Source: CAG-877 sp963660495
GTDB taxonomy: Bacteria > Bacillota_I > Bacilli_A > RF39 > UBA660
Assembly: GCA_963660495.1 (NCBI GenBank)
Contig: CAVKYO010000006.1
Coordinates: 1-64,000 of the forward strand
DNA length: 64,000 nt
Direction of reading: 5' to 3'
Shown here: positions 1-8,220 of the stretch, piece after piece
How the letters are laid out: each line of letters opens with the position of its first letter
Numbering within the stretch: position 1 is the first letter of the stretch
The notes under the pieces: generated by a model
The model's input: only the letters and a program-made list of their open reading frames with translations
What the model was told of the DNA's origin: nothing
Databases searched by the model: none
Position numbers and translations under genes: made by a program

Positions 1-69
1 TCTTTCTTTAAAATACTTTTATCAAATTCTAAATCTTTAATATTTTCTAAATAATCAATAAAATCATTT

Positions 70-720
70 TTAACACACAACTTTATTAGTATTGACAAGC
101 CAAAACTTATTATCAGTATTTTCTCTTAAATAATCTTCATACATTGAAGAAAATCTTAATATCTCAGAATGATTCACAACTAATTCTCTAGCTATCATAG
201 CCATATCATAAGCACTAGAATAATGTCCATCTTCATCTAAACCAGTACAATTTTTAAAATAAGTATTTTTAAGACCTAACTCTCTAACCTTTTTATTCAT
301 CATTTTAACAAACTTTGCTTCACTTCCCGCTATAACTTCAGCCATTGCTACCGTCGCATCATTACCAGATGCCATAGAAATACCTTTCATTAAATCCTCA
401 ATAGAAATTTTTTCCCCTTCGCTAATATAAATTTGTGAGCCACCCATATCAGCTGCATTTTTACTAACCGTAACAATATCATTCCATTTAATTTTACCAG
501 CTTCAACTTGCTCCAAAATAATTATTTGAGCAACCATTTTAGTCATAGACGCTATTGCTACCTTCTCATTTTTATTTTTTTCAAAAATAATTTTACCAGT
601 ATTAGCCTCAATTAAAATACCAGATTTTGCATTACCTATCGGATCACTATCCAAAGCAAAAACTGAAAAAGGACAGACTAATATCAATAATAAACCTAAA
701 AATTTACATATAAATTTCAT
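70..720 (-). CDS. Truncated D-alanyl-D-alanine carboxypeptidase (DacF/PBP5 type)
   Basis: This is the N-terminal part of a penicillin-binding D,D-carboxypeptidase, the class that trims the terminal D-Ala from peptidoglycan stem peptides outside the membrane. A signal peptide covers about residues 1-22. The SxxK motif is ASMTKM (Ser58, Lys61) and the SGN motif is ASGNDAT. The start is ATG at 720 behind GGAGG. The frame stops after NTNKVVC at about 216 residues, where the family normally continues into the KTG motif and a C-terminal domain (about 380 residues). The bases left of the stop, read one frame over, encode an unrelated-looking stretch (NDFIDYLENIKDLEF) running to the window edge. The gene therefore looks truncated by recombination and is probably inactive. 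Confidence 0.75.
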   Translation of the reverse strand: MKFICKFLGLLLILVCPFSVFALDSDPIGNAKSGILIEANTGKIIFEKNKNEKVAIASMTKMVAQIIILEQVEAGKIKWNDIVTVSKNAADMGGSQIYISEGEKISIEDLMKGISMASGNDATVAMAEVIAGSEAKFVKMMNKKVRELGLKNTYFKNCTGLDEDGHYSSAYDMAMIARELVVNHSEILRFSSMYEDYLRENTDNKFWLVNTNKVVC

Positions 721-741
721 GCCCACCTCCTACAATTTTCT

Positions 742-802
742 ATGTAAAGAACTAAAAAATTATACATAAATTGTCAGTTTATGATATTATATTGCTAGGT
801 GA
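742..802 (+). promoter_or_regulatory. Promoter/leader cassette, copy A (upstream of tetR-like gene)
   Basis: This segment of about 61 bp is nearly repeated at 5365-5426, with about seven substitutions and one indel. Both copies end in an AGGTGA ribosome binding site just ahead of a start codon. Both contain TGTAAAGAACTA, an AATTATACATAAAT block and ATGATATTATATT, which holds a plausible -10. I could not assign a well-spaced -35. The shared block suggests common regulation of the regulator gene and the VanY-type carboxypeptidase gene. Confidence 0.45.
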
Positions 803-808
803 TTTTTT

Positions 809-1393
809 ATGATAAGCACTAAAGAAAGAATACAAAATGCATTTTTAGAATTATATTGTAATAATGATATTGAAAAAATAAAAGTAAATACTATTTGCAC
901 TATGTCAAACATTGGTAGAACAACATTCTACAAGTACTATAAAAAAGTAGATGACATCCTAAGTGACATTGAAAAAAACACCTATAAATATTTTAAAAAA
1001 TTAAAAGAAGAAATTACAGATATAGATGTATGTAACATAAAAGAAGGCGAAATAGCTATTAACATTTTAGAAATATATCGCTACATTTATAAAAATCCAA
1101 TGATTTTCAAAGCCTTTTTTAATAAAAATAAAGATCATCTAATTATAATAAAAATAAAAAAACAAATAAAGACCAATCTAAAAGCAACATACTATAAATA
1201 TTTTAATAATGATATAATCTTTGACTGTTTTGCAGAAATAGTTTCAACGCTCCTAATAAACTACAGTTTGATAATCATCGAATATTACGAAATTATAAAT
1301 ATTGAAACACTAGCTATAAAAACACAAGAAACAATTAAAGACCTAATAAAAAATAAAGACAAGTATTACAAAAAAGAAACAGCTATTCTTTAA
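809..1393 (+). CDS. TetR/AcrR family transcriptional regulator
   Basis: This is a 194-residue regulator. Residues 3-50 form a TetR-type helix-turn-helix (STKERIQNAFLELY ... NIGRTTFYKYYKKVDDIL), with the typical recognition-helix pattern R-T-T-F-Y-x-Y-Y. The rest is a helical ligand or dimerisation domain with no identifiable ligand. The start follows AGGTGA. The 3' end overlaps the convergent acyltransferase gene by about 11 bp. Its promoter region is a near copy of the one before the VanY-type gene at 5431, so the two may share control. The target regulon is unknown. Confidence 0.8.
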   Translation: MISTKERIQNAFLELYCNNDIEKIKVNTICTMSNIGRTTFYKYYKKVDDILSDIEKNTYKYFKKLKEEITDIDVCNIKEGEIAINILEIYRYIYKNPMIFKAFFNKNKDHLIIIKIKKQIKTNLKATYYKYFNNDIIFDCFAEIVSTLLINYSLIIIEYYEIINIETLAIKTQETIKDLIKNKDKYYKKETAIL

Positions 1394-2588
1394 CTGTTTC
1401 TTTTTCTTTCTTAAACCAAGGTTTAGATAATAAATAATTGTCTATTGCTGGACTAACTAATTTAGCCAAAATAGAAATAATAATTGTAACAAATAAAACT
1501 CCAAGTATGTATACCCTAGTCTTTATTTCAGCAACTTCTGGAGCAATACAATAAAGTATAATTATAACCATGTAATGTAAGCAATATACATGCATTGATA
1601 TTCCACCAAGTTTACCAAATATTTTTCTATTCAAGAACTTAGTAGCGTAATCTCTATTTAAAACTAATAAGAATGTAAATATTAAACTAAGTAAATATGC
1701 AGGTCCCCAATTGAATGTAAATGGATTTAAAGGTCCATTTGTTGGATATAAAGTTCTAAATGGAATAAATATTAATAAGAATATTTGAAGAATTGTTAAT
1801 ACCCAAGTAAATGTTTTTGTAAATTCCTTACCTTCAAGTTTTTCAACAGCAACATACATAAGACATCCAATGCCAAGATTACAAAACATATCTATCATTG
1901 CTAGATTAAGTTTGAAATAACCAAGACTAGCAAAGTTATGCCAGAATGGCATTGTTACACCATTTAAATACATACTACCATAAAACACTAATGAAACCAT
2001 TGGAATAATAATTCCTAATGTCCTCTTTTCGTTTTTACATATTAGATAATATAGTAAATAACTAGTTATAAATAATCCAGATATAAACCATAAAGGTCCA
2101 TTAATTAACATATATTCAGAAGATGCTGAACCATATGGCGTAGCTGCAGTACCATAGTTAAATCCAGTTAACATTAAACCGAAAAATTCACCCAAATGAT
2201 TTAAAAACGCATCAAACCAATTACCTAATGGTACTTTCGTAAATAACATTAATCCTATAAAACCACCAATGTTACCTACTAGAAACCAAACACCTAAAGT
2301 TCTAATACGACTCTTTAAATAAGTCCAAGCAAGAGCAACAGCATTCTCACTAGAATCTTTATCTTTACAAGCACGTCGTATACTTCTCATCATAAAATAA
2401 CCAGCTATACATATAAATACTGCTAATGTATCTAATGCATATAAACTTTTAGTAGCATTTTCTCTACCAGGTAATCTACCTAAAATAATAGATAAATGAC
2501 CAAAAACAAATCCTATAGAAAATATAAATCTAAATAAATCAATAGTATAATTTCTACTAGATTTTTTTAACTCCTTTTTTTCTTCCAT
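1383..2588 (-). CDS. Acyltransferase 3 family membrane protein
   Basis: This polytopic membrane protein of 401 residues has about ten hydrophobic segments. The N-terminal signature is YTIDLFRFIFSIGFVFGHL, which carries the conserved Arg and His of acyltransferase 3 (OatA/NodX-like) enzymes. These move acyl groups onto cell-surface carbohydrates such as peptidoglycan, teichoic acid or exopolysaccharide. No extracellular SGNH domain is fused. The gene lies 10 bp downstream of the CoA-transferase gene on the same strand, so the two are probably cotranscribed. The substrate cannot be told from sequence. Confidence 0.8.
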   Translation of the reverse strand: MEEKKELKKSSRNYTIDLFRFIFSIGFVFGHLSIILGRLPGRENATKSLYALDTLAVFICIAGYFMMRSIRRACKDKDSSENAVALAWTYLKSRIRTLGVWFLVGNIGGFIGLMLFTKVPLGNWFDAFLNHLGEFFGLMLTGFNYGTAATPYGSASSEYMLINGPLWFISGLFITSYLLYYLICKNEKRTLGIIIPMVSLVFYGSMYLNGVTMPFWHNFASLGYFKLNLAMIDMFCNLGIGCLMYVAVEKLEGKEFTKTFTWVLTILQIFLLIFIPFRTLYPTNGPLNPFTFNWGPAYLLSLIFTFLLVLNRDYATKFLNRKIFGKLGGISMHVYCLHYMVIIILYCIAPEVAEIKTRVYILGVLFVTIIISILAKLVSPAIDNYLLSKPWFKKEKETVKE

Positions 2589-2598
2589 ATTTTTCTCC

Positions 2599-4167
2599 CT
2601 ACTTCAATTTTAAATTCATCTTTTCTTCTTTAAATAATGCTTCATCCATTACTTTTAAAGTATCACTTATTAAAGGTTCAAATTCCATCTTAGCTAAGAT
2701 ATCTTTTTCCAAATCAACACCAGGTGCTATTTCAATTAACATTAAGCCTTCTTTAGTAAGTTCAAATACACCACGTTCTGTAATATATTTAACCTTTTTA
2801 CCAGTTTTTATCGCATCTTTTCCCGAAAAAGAAACTTGTTCTACCTTTTTTACAAATTTTAAAGTATTACTATCTTTTACAATATTTACTTTTCCATTTT
2901 CAATTCTAATGTCGTTTTTACCAGCAGTAAAAATATTAGAAAAACAAATCTTTTTAGTATTTTGCGTTATATTAATAAAACCACCCGGCCCATTAACTAA
3001 ACCAGAAAACTTTGATACATTAACATTACCTTCTTCATCAACTTCAGCAGCACTTAAAAAACATTGATCTAAGCCACCACCATTGTATAAATCAAAAGTA
3101 TCAGTCATTTTGTAATAAGCATCAGCATTCATTCCAGCACCAACCATACCACCAGATAAAGTTAAGCCTCCTAATATACCAGTTTCAATACTAAGAGTAA
3201 ATTTATCTAAAATATTCTCTTCCATCGCAACGTAAGATATACCCTCTGAAATTCCAAGTCCTAAATTAACCAAGGCACCAGATTTTATTTCCATACAAGC
3301 TCTCCTTGAAATAACTTTCTTTGGTGACAACTTATATTCAGGAACAATAAAATCTTTAACTTTTATTTCACCAGTTAACTCTGGCATGAATTCACCGATA
3401 GCATAGCTTTGTAAATGCTCACCAGGATTAGCTAAAACTACATAATCAACTTCTGATTTATGAACAACTACATTTCTAGGATCAATAGAACCAGCCTTTA
3501 CTATTTTTTCAACCTGAAATATAACTTTACCAGCATTATTATGAACAGCTGTAGCCATTTCTAATGTTTCTGGATGAATAGCCTCATGATCACAAGAAAT
3601 ATTACCATCTTCATCAGCATATGTTCCTCGTAATAAAGCATAATCAATTTTTATTGTTGGATAAAATAAATAATCTTTATTATCTACACTAGCTAGTTCT
3701 ACAATTCGTAAGTTCTTATCTTTAGCCTTTTGATTCATTGCACATCCTTCTAATCTCGGATCACAATAAGTATTTAATCCAACATGAGTAATGTACCCAG
3801 GATCTTTACACGCTAAAGTTCTAAACATATGTCCAAAATATCCTAACGGTGGTGCATAACAAGCAATTTCATTATTGTTAATAGCGTCCAGTACAACTCT
3901 AGGTAACATAATAACAGAAGTAATTACGGTATCTATAAGACCAGGTGCACCAATGGCATTAATTCCCCAGTCATCCTTCATACCAGTACCTGCCGCAGCC
4001 GGAGTAATTACCATTAATTTTTTAGGATGCTTGCTCTCTTCATATCTTTTACCGATAGCTCGTAAAACCGAGTCAGGCGCTCCAAAACCACAAAAGCCAC
4101 CAACGCCAATTACTTTTTCATCATCAATTAAATTTGCAACCTCTTCCAAACTCACAAATTTTGTCAT
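2599..4167 (-). CDS. Acyl-CoA:acetate CoA-transferase (propionate CoA-transferase family)
   Basis: This 522-residue protein carries both halves of a class I CoA-transferase in one chain, as in Pct and E. coli YdiF. It has the N-terminal GVGGFCGFGAPD loop, the domain-2 segment LVNLGLGISEGI, and the catalytic glutamate region LSIETGILGG (Glu328), where the gamma-glutamyl-CoA thioester forms. The family exchanges CoA between acetyl-, propionyl-, lactyl- or butyryl-CoA and free acids in the cytoplasm. The start is ATG behind AGGAGGTG. It is the first gene of a two-gene unit with the acyltransferase. The exact acid substrate is not predictable. Confidence 0.85.
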   Translation of the reverse strand: MTKFVSLEEVANLIDDEKVIGVGGFCGFGAPDSVLRAIGKRYEESKHPKKLMVITPAAAGTGMKDDWGINAIGAPGLIDTVITSVIMLPRVVLDAINNNEIACYAPPLGYFGHMFRTLACKDPGYITHVGLNTYCDPRLEGCAMNQKAKDKNLRIVELASVDNKDYLFYPTIKIDYALLRGTYADEDGNISCDHEAIHPETLEMATAVHNNAGKVIFQVEKIVKAGSIDPRNVVVHKSEVDYVVLANPGEHLQSYAIGEFMPELTGEIKVKDFIVPEYKLSPKKVISRRACMEIKSGALVNLGLGISEGISYVAMEENILDKFTLSIETGILGGLTLSGGMVGAGMNADAYYKMTDTFDLYNGGGLDQCFLSAAEVDEEGNVNVSKFSGLVNGPGGFINITQNTKKICFSNIFTAGKNDIRIENGKVNIVKDSNTLKFVKKVEQVSFSGKDAIKTGKKVKYITERGVFELTKEGLMLIEIAPGVDLEKDILAKMEFEPLISDTLKVMDEALFKEEKMNLKLK

Positions 4168-4236
4168 ATTTCACCTCCTTATCCTATCTTTACTACATTA
4201 TACCATGTAACAAAGATTTAATAATTATTTAGAAGC

Positions 4237-4266
4237 AAAAAAAGATGAACATTTTTCATCTTTTTG
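4237..4266 (-). terminator. Rho-independent terminator of the SMUG2-like gene
   Basis: On the minus strand, an AAAAAGATGAA / TTCATCTTTTT stem with a short loop is followed by a run of T. It lies just after the stop at 4274. Confidence 0.8.
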
Positions 4267-4273
4267 AACACCT

Positions 4274-5035
4274 TCAACTACATATTACTTCATTTTTTCT
4301 TAAACTTAACTCATCAGTTTTATCAATATTTTCTCTCAAGGCATTTAAATATTTTTCTAAATAATAATCTTTGTTTTTAGAGTTATATTGCATTATAAAT
4401 CTTGGATGTTCTAATGGAATTATTCTATCAAAAAAATTAAACTCCTCATTTATTTTACATAAAAATTTGTAATTTTCACCAGAACCAATACAATAACATA
4501 TTGACCTATCTATATTAAATTCCATTTGCATCTTTAGTGTTTCTACAATAAAATCATATAAACTCATCATTAACTTCTTATTTTCATAATAATTGCAATT
4601 TACCTCATTATCTTTTGAATTAACTCTTACAATTCCCAATGGACAAACAAAGTTCATATAAAAATCATTATAAAATTTTTTACATCCACCATAACTTTCT
4701 ATAACATCATATAAAAAATTAGATGAAGCCTTATTAACATAAAAGTCATCAATATATATTCCAGTTTCTTTTTGTAAATGTGCTGCATCTTCAAACGGAA
4801 TCCCTGTTACAGCTGTACCTCTTCTTGCTGGAGAACTTCCTAAAACAATACGTCTTTTTTTATTATCACTATAAAACTTATGATAAAAAGTTTCTACAAC
4901 TTGATTAGTTTTATATTTAGAATCACTATTAAATGGATTAATTATTTTAAAACCTTCCGGTACATCTATTTTAACATTCGCCAAGTACTTATCAAATTCA
5001 ATAATTTTATCACAAACAAACTGTTTCTTATTCAT
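4274..5035 (-). CDS. SMUG2-like uracil-DNA glycosylase family protein (DUF4918)
   Basis: This protein of about 253 residues belongs to the uracil-DNA glycosylase superfamily. The segment IVLGSSPARRGTAVTGIPFED corresponds to the family's active-site loop (G-x-x-P-x-R-x-G-x-x-x-T-G-I-P-F), and a late EHPRFIMQY segment supplies the conserved His-Pro. Known members remove uracil or related lesions from DNA in base-excision repair. I chose the ATG at 5035 because TAGGAG lies just upstream; an ATG 16 codons earlier has no clear ribosome binding site. A small open frame ends right at this binding site (see 5046-5162). Confidence 0.7.
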   Translation of the reverse strand: MNKKQFVCDKIIEFDKYLANVKIDVPEGFKIINPFNSDSKYKTNQVVETFYHKFYSDNKKRRIVLGSSPARRGTAVTGIPFEDAAHLQKETGIYIDDFYVNKASSNFLYDVIESYGGCKKFYNDFYMNFVCPLGIVRVNSKDNEVNCNYYENKKLMMSLYDFIVETLKMQMEFNIDRSICYCIGSGENYKFLCKINEEFNFFDRIIPLEHPRFIMQYNSKNKDYYLEKYLNALRENIDKTDELSLRKNEVICS

Positions 5036-5045
5036 CACGTCACTC

Positions 5046-5162
5046 CTACTTTTTACTTTGCACATTAATAAACAATTCAACAATATTACTTTTAAATATT
5101 TTCTTAAAGATAGACCAAGAAACTTCTTTTTCTGTTAAGCCTTCATAATTACTATTTACCAT
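5046..5162 (-). CDS. Possible 38-residue small protein upstream of the glycosylase
   Basis: This is a short open frame from ATG to TAG (MVNSNYEGLTEKEVSWSIF...). Its stop overlaps the ribosome binding site of the glycosylase gene, an arrangement typical of coupled translation. Its own binding site is weak. The composition looks protein-like (charged and amphipathic) but no family is recognised. It could also be the tail of a decayed gene, since another coding-looking stretch lies just upstream in a different frame. Confidence 0.3.
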   Translation of the reverse strand: MVNSNYEGLTEKEVSWSIFKKIFKSNIVELFINVQSKK

Positions 5163-5364
5163 TTTTATTATTTCATCTTAGTAATTAAATAACACTCATT
5201 AATTCTATTTTTCCATTCATATTCTACCCTCAACTCTTCAATATCCAATTCCAATATAACACATTATTTTACTATTAAAAACAAATTTTATTACACTAAT
5301 TGATATTTTTATTTTATTCCATCCAAACATTACCTAAACTTTTTGTCTACATCATACATTTTTC
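5163..5364. other. Intergenic stretch with a possible gene remnant
   Basis: With the small frame at 5046-5162, this fills the gap of about 400 bp between divergent genes. On the minus strand at about 5170-5260 there is a short open stretch that reads like protein (ELDIEELRVEYEWKNRINE...) and ends in TAATAA, with no good start. It may be the remnant of a small gene. I see no RNA gene or clear repeat in the rest. Confidence 0.3.
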
Positions 5365-5426
5365 ATGTAAAGAACTACAAAATTATACATAAATAATCAA
5401 CTTAATGATATTATATTATTAGGTGA
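5365..5426 (+). promoter_or_regulatory. Promoter/leader cassette, copy B (upstream of vanY-like gene)
   Basis: This is the second copy of the 62-bp cassette seen at 742-802. It ends in the AGGTGA ribosome binding site of the gene at 5431. The conserved blocks are TGTAAAGAACTA, AATTATACATAAAT and ATGATATTATATT. Confidence 0.45.
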
Positions 5427-5430
5427 GAAT

Positions 5431-6327
5431 ATGAAAAGAAAGAAAAAGTTAAAAACAAAAAACTTCCTAATATTTATCATCATAATAATACTAATAATAA
5501 CTAGTATAATTTATGGAATAAATAAAAGTAAAAATAATAACACAAGTTCAAAGGAGAAAAACAAAATAGAAAATAAAGATAAAGTAGATAATACAAAAGA
5601 ACTAACTGAATTAGAAAAAGCAAAAAAAGATTTAGATTATTATATAGATGAATATGAAAATGACTACAAAGAATATCGCGAAAAAAACCAAGACCTATCA
5701 ATAGAAAAAGTAATAACAAACGTAAACATCGGTCTAAATTATGACTATTATACACATACTAAAGCTACAAAAGATCTAAATACAAATACTATTCTAGTAA
5801 ACAAATATAATTATTTAACAGAAGATTATGTACCAGAAAATCTTCAAACAGTTGATAAAAAATATTCTTCTAAAACATTACAACTAGTAGACTATGCTAA
5901 AGAAGCTTTTGAAGAATTATCAGAAGCTGCCTCAAAAGAAAATTACACAGTTCTAGCTATGTCAAGTTATAGAAGTTATCAATATCAATATAATTTATAT
6001 AATAGATATGTTAGTACTGATGGAGTTGAAGCAGCCGATACCTATTCAGCAAGACCTGGATACTCAGAACATCAAACCGGTCTAGCCGTAGATGTATATA
6101 ATGGTAAAGAAGACTTTACAAATTTTGAAAAAACAAAAGAATACAATTGGATGCAAGATAATGCTTATAAATTTGGTTTCATCTTAAGATTTCCTAAAGA
6201 TAAAGTATTAGAAACTGGCTATCAATATGAATCTTGGCATTATAGATATGTAGGTAAAGAAATAGCTAAATACATTCATGATAACAACTTATGTTTTGAA
6301 GAGTACTATGCAACTCATCTAAATTAA
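5431..6327 (+). CDS. VanY-type D-alanyl-D-alanine carboxypeptidase (peptidase M15B)
   Basis: This 298-residue protein is anchored by one N-terminal membrane segment (about residues 9-28). A Lys/Glu-rich linker follows, then an M15B zinc peptidase domain outside the cell. The metal and active-site pattern is clear: SYRSYQYQ, then SEHQTGLAVDV (His and Asp ligands) and SWHYRYVG (third His ligand). The family cleaves the terminal D-Ala of peptidoglycan precursors. It may supply the activity lost by the truncated Dac protein at the window start; that link is inference. The start is ATG behind AGGTGA. The promoter is the duplicated cassette. Confidence 0.88.
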   Translation: MKRKKKLKTKNFLIFIIIIILIITSIIYGINKSKNNNTSSKEKNKIENKDKVDNTKELTELEKAKKDLDYYIDEYENDYKEYREKNQDLSIEKVITNVNIGLNYDYYTHTKATKDLNTNTILVNKYNYLTEDYVPENLQTVDKKYSSKTLQLVDYAKEAFEELSEAASKENYTVLAMSSYRSYQYQYNLYNRYVSTDGVEAADTYSARPGYSEHQTGLAVDVYNGKEDFTNFEKTKEYNWMQDNAYKFGFILRFPKDKVLETGYQYESWHYRYVGKEIAKYIHDNNLCFEEYYATHLN

Positions 6328-6337
6328 ATAAACTTAA

Positions 6338-6370
6338 AAGTGTAGTGAATCAAATCGCTACACTTCTTTT
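6338..6370. terminator. Bidirectional terminator between convergent genes
   Basis: An AAGTGTAG / CTACACTT hairpin is flanked by A-rich and T-rich tracts. It lies between the vanY-like gene and the HD-domain gene, and the minus-strand stop codon is in the stem. Confidence 0.8.
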
Positions 6371-6891
6371 TGTTTTTGAACTTCATTTTCTAACATAGAA
6401 TAAATTTTTTCATTATCAATATATTGTTTAGACATTTCTAAAAACACATCATATTTTTTAAACAAATTATTTTTAACATCAACATCAGCAACTAAATTAA
6501 CATATTTAATATTATCCAATAAATCAGCACATTTAACAATCAAAGCCTTATTCCCAAACTTGATACAATTTAAAAACATCTTTCTAGCCTGCACTAACTT
6601 ATCACTTATTTTAGAATCAAAAGTTACTGCCAAAACACATCTAGCAATCTCCTCATCAAATGAATCACAAATATCTTCATAAGTAATATCAGTATCTTCT
6701 AATAAATCATGTAATATTCCTGAAATAACAATATCCTTAGAATAATCAAGTTCATAAAGTATTGTACCAACTTTAAAACTGTGAAATAACACAGGTTTAA
6801 AATTATGACCGGATTCATCTAAACTTTTAGAAACAAAATGTAAAGCTATATCCATTTCTTTTTCCAAATTAACATCCTTCAAACTAAACAA
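6358..6891 (-). CDS. HD-domain phosphohydrolase (SpoT/MESH1-like hydrolase fold)
   Basis: This 177-residue single-domain protein has an HD metal-binding pattern like that of the RelA/SpoT hydrolase domain: FHSFKVGTILYEL (first His), then GILHDLLEDTDITYEDI (HD plus the ED pair typical of ppGpp hydrolases), and a later Asp in KCADLLDNI. No synthetase or TGS domain is present. It could hydrolyse (p)ppGpp or another nucleotide; the substrate is inferred from motif likeness only. The start is TTG behind GGAGG. Membrane and sortase genes lie upstream on the same strand. Confidence 0.7.
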   Translation of the reverse strand: MFSLKDVNLEKEMDIALHFVSKSLDESGHNFKPVLFHSFKVGTILYELDYSKDIVISGILHDLLEDTDITYEDICDSFDEEIARCVLAVTFDSKISDKLVQARKMFLNCIKFGNKALIVKCADLLDNIKYVNLVADVDVKNNLFKKYDVFLEMSKQYIDNEKIYSMLENEVQKQKEV

Positions 6892-6930
6892 ATTAAAACC
6901 TCCAACAAAATAAGAGATACAAAATATCTC

Positions 6931-7521
6931 TTACTCTAAAATTTCTACTTTTTCATCATACTTATTCTTAAAATAATTATATAGCTTATAAAACAAAATA
7001 ACTATTATCCAAATAACAAAAACTAAATTACTTATCTGTACAATTGAAAGAACAAGATTATTACTATATAAAGAAACCTTATCAGCTAAATCCAACTTGT
7101 ACTCATCAATAGCAGCAATAAAGTTAAAGAATAAAAAGTATATTATTGAAAAAAAGCTAATATCTAAAACTCTCTTATAATATGGCATCTTACTAAAATT
7201 AGATATCAAAATAAATACTAATGATAAAACAACAATCAAAAAATACACTACAGTAGATGGAAAATAAATATATTTCATTATAGCCTTAAGTAAATAATCA
7301 ATTGAATAAGTAGCATAGTCAAAATTCATAACTACAATTACTGTCATAAAAACAATAAACCCAATAACAAAAGACCATAGAACAATTTTATTATTTCTTT
7401 TAATATTCAATACTAAAAATAAAAATAGTAGAAGTATAATCAAAAATATTTCTATTCCCATAAAAGAAGAAAAAGCATTTTTAATAACTAATCCTATCTT
7501 TTCTATTAGAGATAAAAACAA
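6931..7521 (-). CDS. Hypothetical polytopic membrane protein
   Basis: This 196-residue protein has about six hydrophobic helices and no recognised family. It starts at a TTG placed well behind GGAGGTGG. It lies between the sortase gene and the HD-domain gene on the same strand, 21 bp after the sortase stop, so it is probably part of the surface-protein operon. No catalytic motif is visible. Confidence 0.6.
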   Translation of the reverse strand: MFLSLIEKIGLVIKNAFSSFMGIEIFLIILLLFLFLVLNIKRNNKIVLWSFVIGFIVFMTVIVVMNFDYATYSIDYLLKAIMKYIYFPSTVVYFLIVVLSLVFILISNFSKMPYYKRVLDISFFSIIYFLFFNFIAAIDEYKLDLADKVSLYSNNLVLSIVQISNLVFVIWIIVILFYKLYNYFKNKYDEKVEILE

Positions 7522-7542
7522 AGACTACCACCTCCACACTAA

Positions 7543-8220
7543 CTAAACCAACTCTAAAATATAAACAGACTGACTTGTAGAATCATTATTTGTACAAGTA
7601 ATTAAAGTTAACGTAGTCTTATCATAGTTTCTAACAATTGTAACAGATCCAACTTTAGGAACAGTATAAACATTAACTAGTTTATATTGATATTTCTTAC
7701 CTTTATAAGTAACATAAGCACTATTACCTATATTTAATCGATACAAATAATTAAAATAACTATTATAAGCATCACCTGAATGTGCCATTAAAATTAAATT
7801 CCCATTAGGAACATCTGGCATTGTAGAACCTTTAACTAATGTAACATTATACTGAATATCATTATATTTAGAATCAGTACCATAAAACCCTCTTTTTAAT
7901 CCTATTCTAGGTATTTCTAAAACTCCCAAATATTTACTATAATTAATAACTTGAGACTGTTCTTGTACTTGCGTATTCTGAGTATTATCATTAATAATAA
8001 TTTCAGCATCTTTCTCAACTTCAACAGTCTCATCTGTTTTATCAGGAATACTATCAGAAATAGCTATTTGCATATCTGAAAAAACACTATTTTTAATTGC
8101 TTTCAAATGATTAAAAGATAAAACAAATATTCCCAAAAATATAAGGAAAGAGCCAATTATAAGTAACTGACTCTTTCTAAAACTCTTTTTACTTACTTTC
8201 TGATGGTTTAACATTTGCAT
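7543..8220 (-). CDS. Sortase family transpeptidase
   Basis: This protein of about 225 residues has an N-terminal membrane anchor (about residues 17-38) and a C-terminal sortase domain. The catalytic Cys lies in TLTLITCTN and the catalytic His in LILMAHSGDA. Sortases cut an LPxTG-like signal and join surface proteins to peptidoglycan. The usual catalytic Arg a few residues after the Cys is not evident; the segment reads STSQSVYILEL. The gene overlaps the 3' end of the preceding thioester-protein gene by about 30 bp, so that protein is the likely dedicated substrate. The start is uncertain among ATG 8220, ATG 8214 and TTG 8232. Confidence 0.8.
   Translation of the reverse strand: MQMLNHQKVSKKSFRKSQLLIIGSFLIFLGIFVLSFNHLKAIKNSVFSDMQIAISDSIPDKTDETVEVEKDAEIIINDNTQNTQVQEQSQVINYSKYLGVLEIPRIGLKRGFYGTDSKYNDIQYNVTLVKGSTMPDVPNGNLILMAHSGDAYNSYFNYLYRLNIGNSAYVTYKGKKYQYKLVNVYTVPKVGSVTIVRNYDKTTLTLITCTNNDSTSQSVYILELV

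Noticed and set aside
3875..4210. A 111-residue plus-strand frame opposite the CoA-transferase gene
   Set aside because: It is a shadow of the conserved minus-strand gene, with no ribosome binding site and a low-information product.
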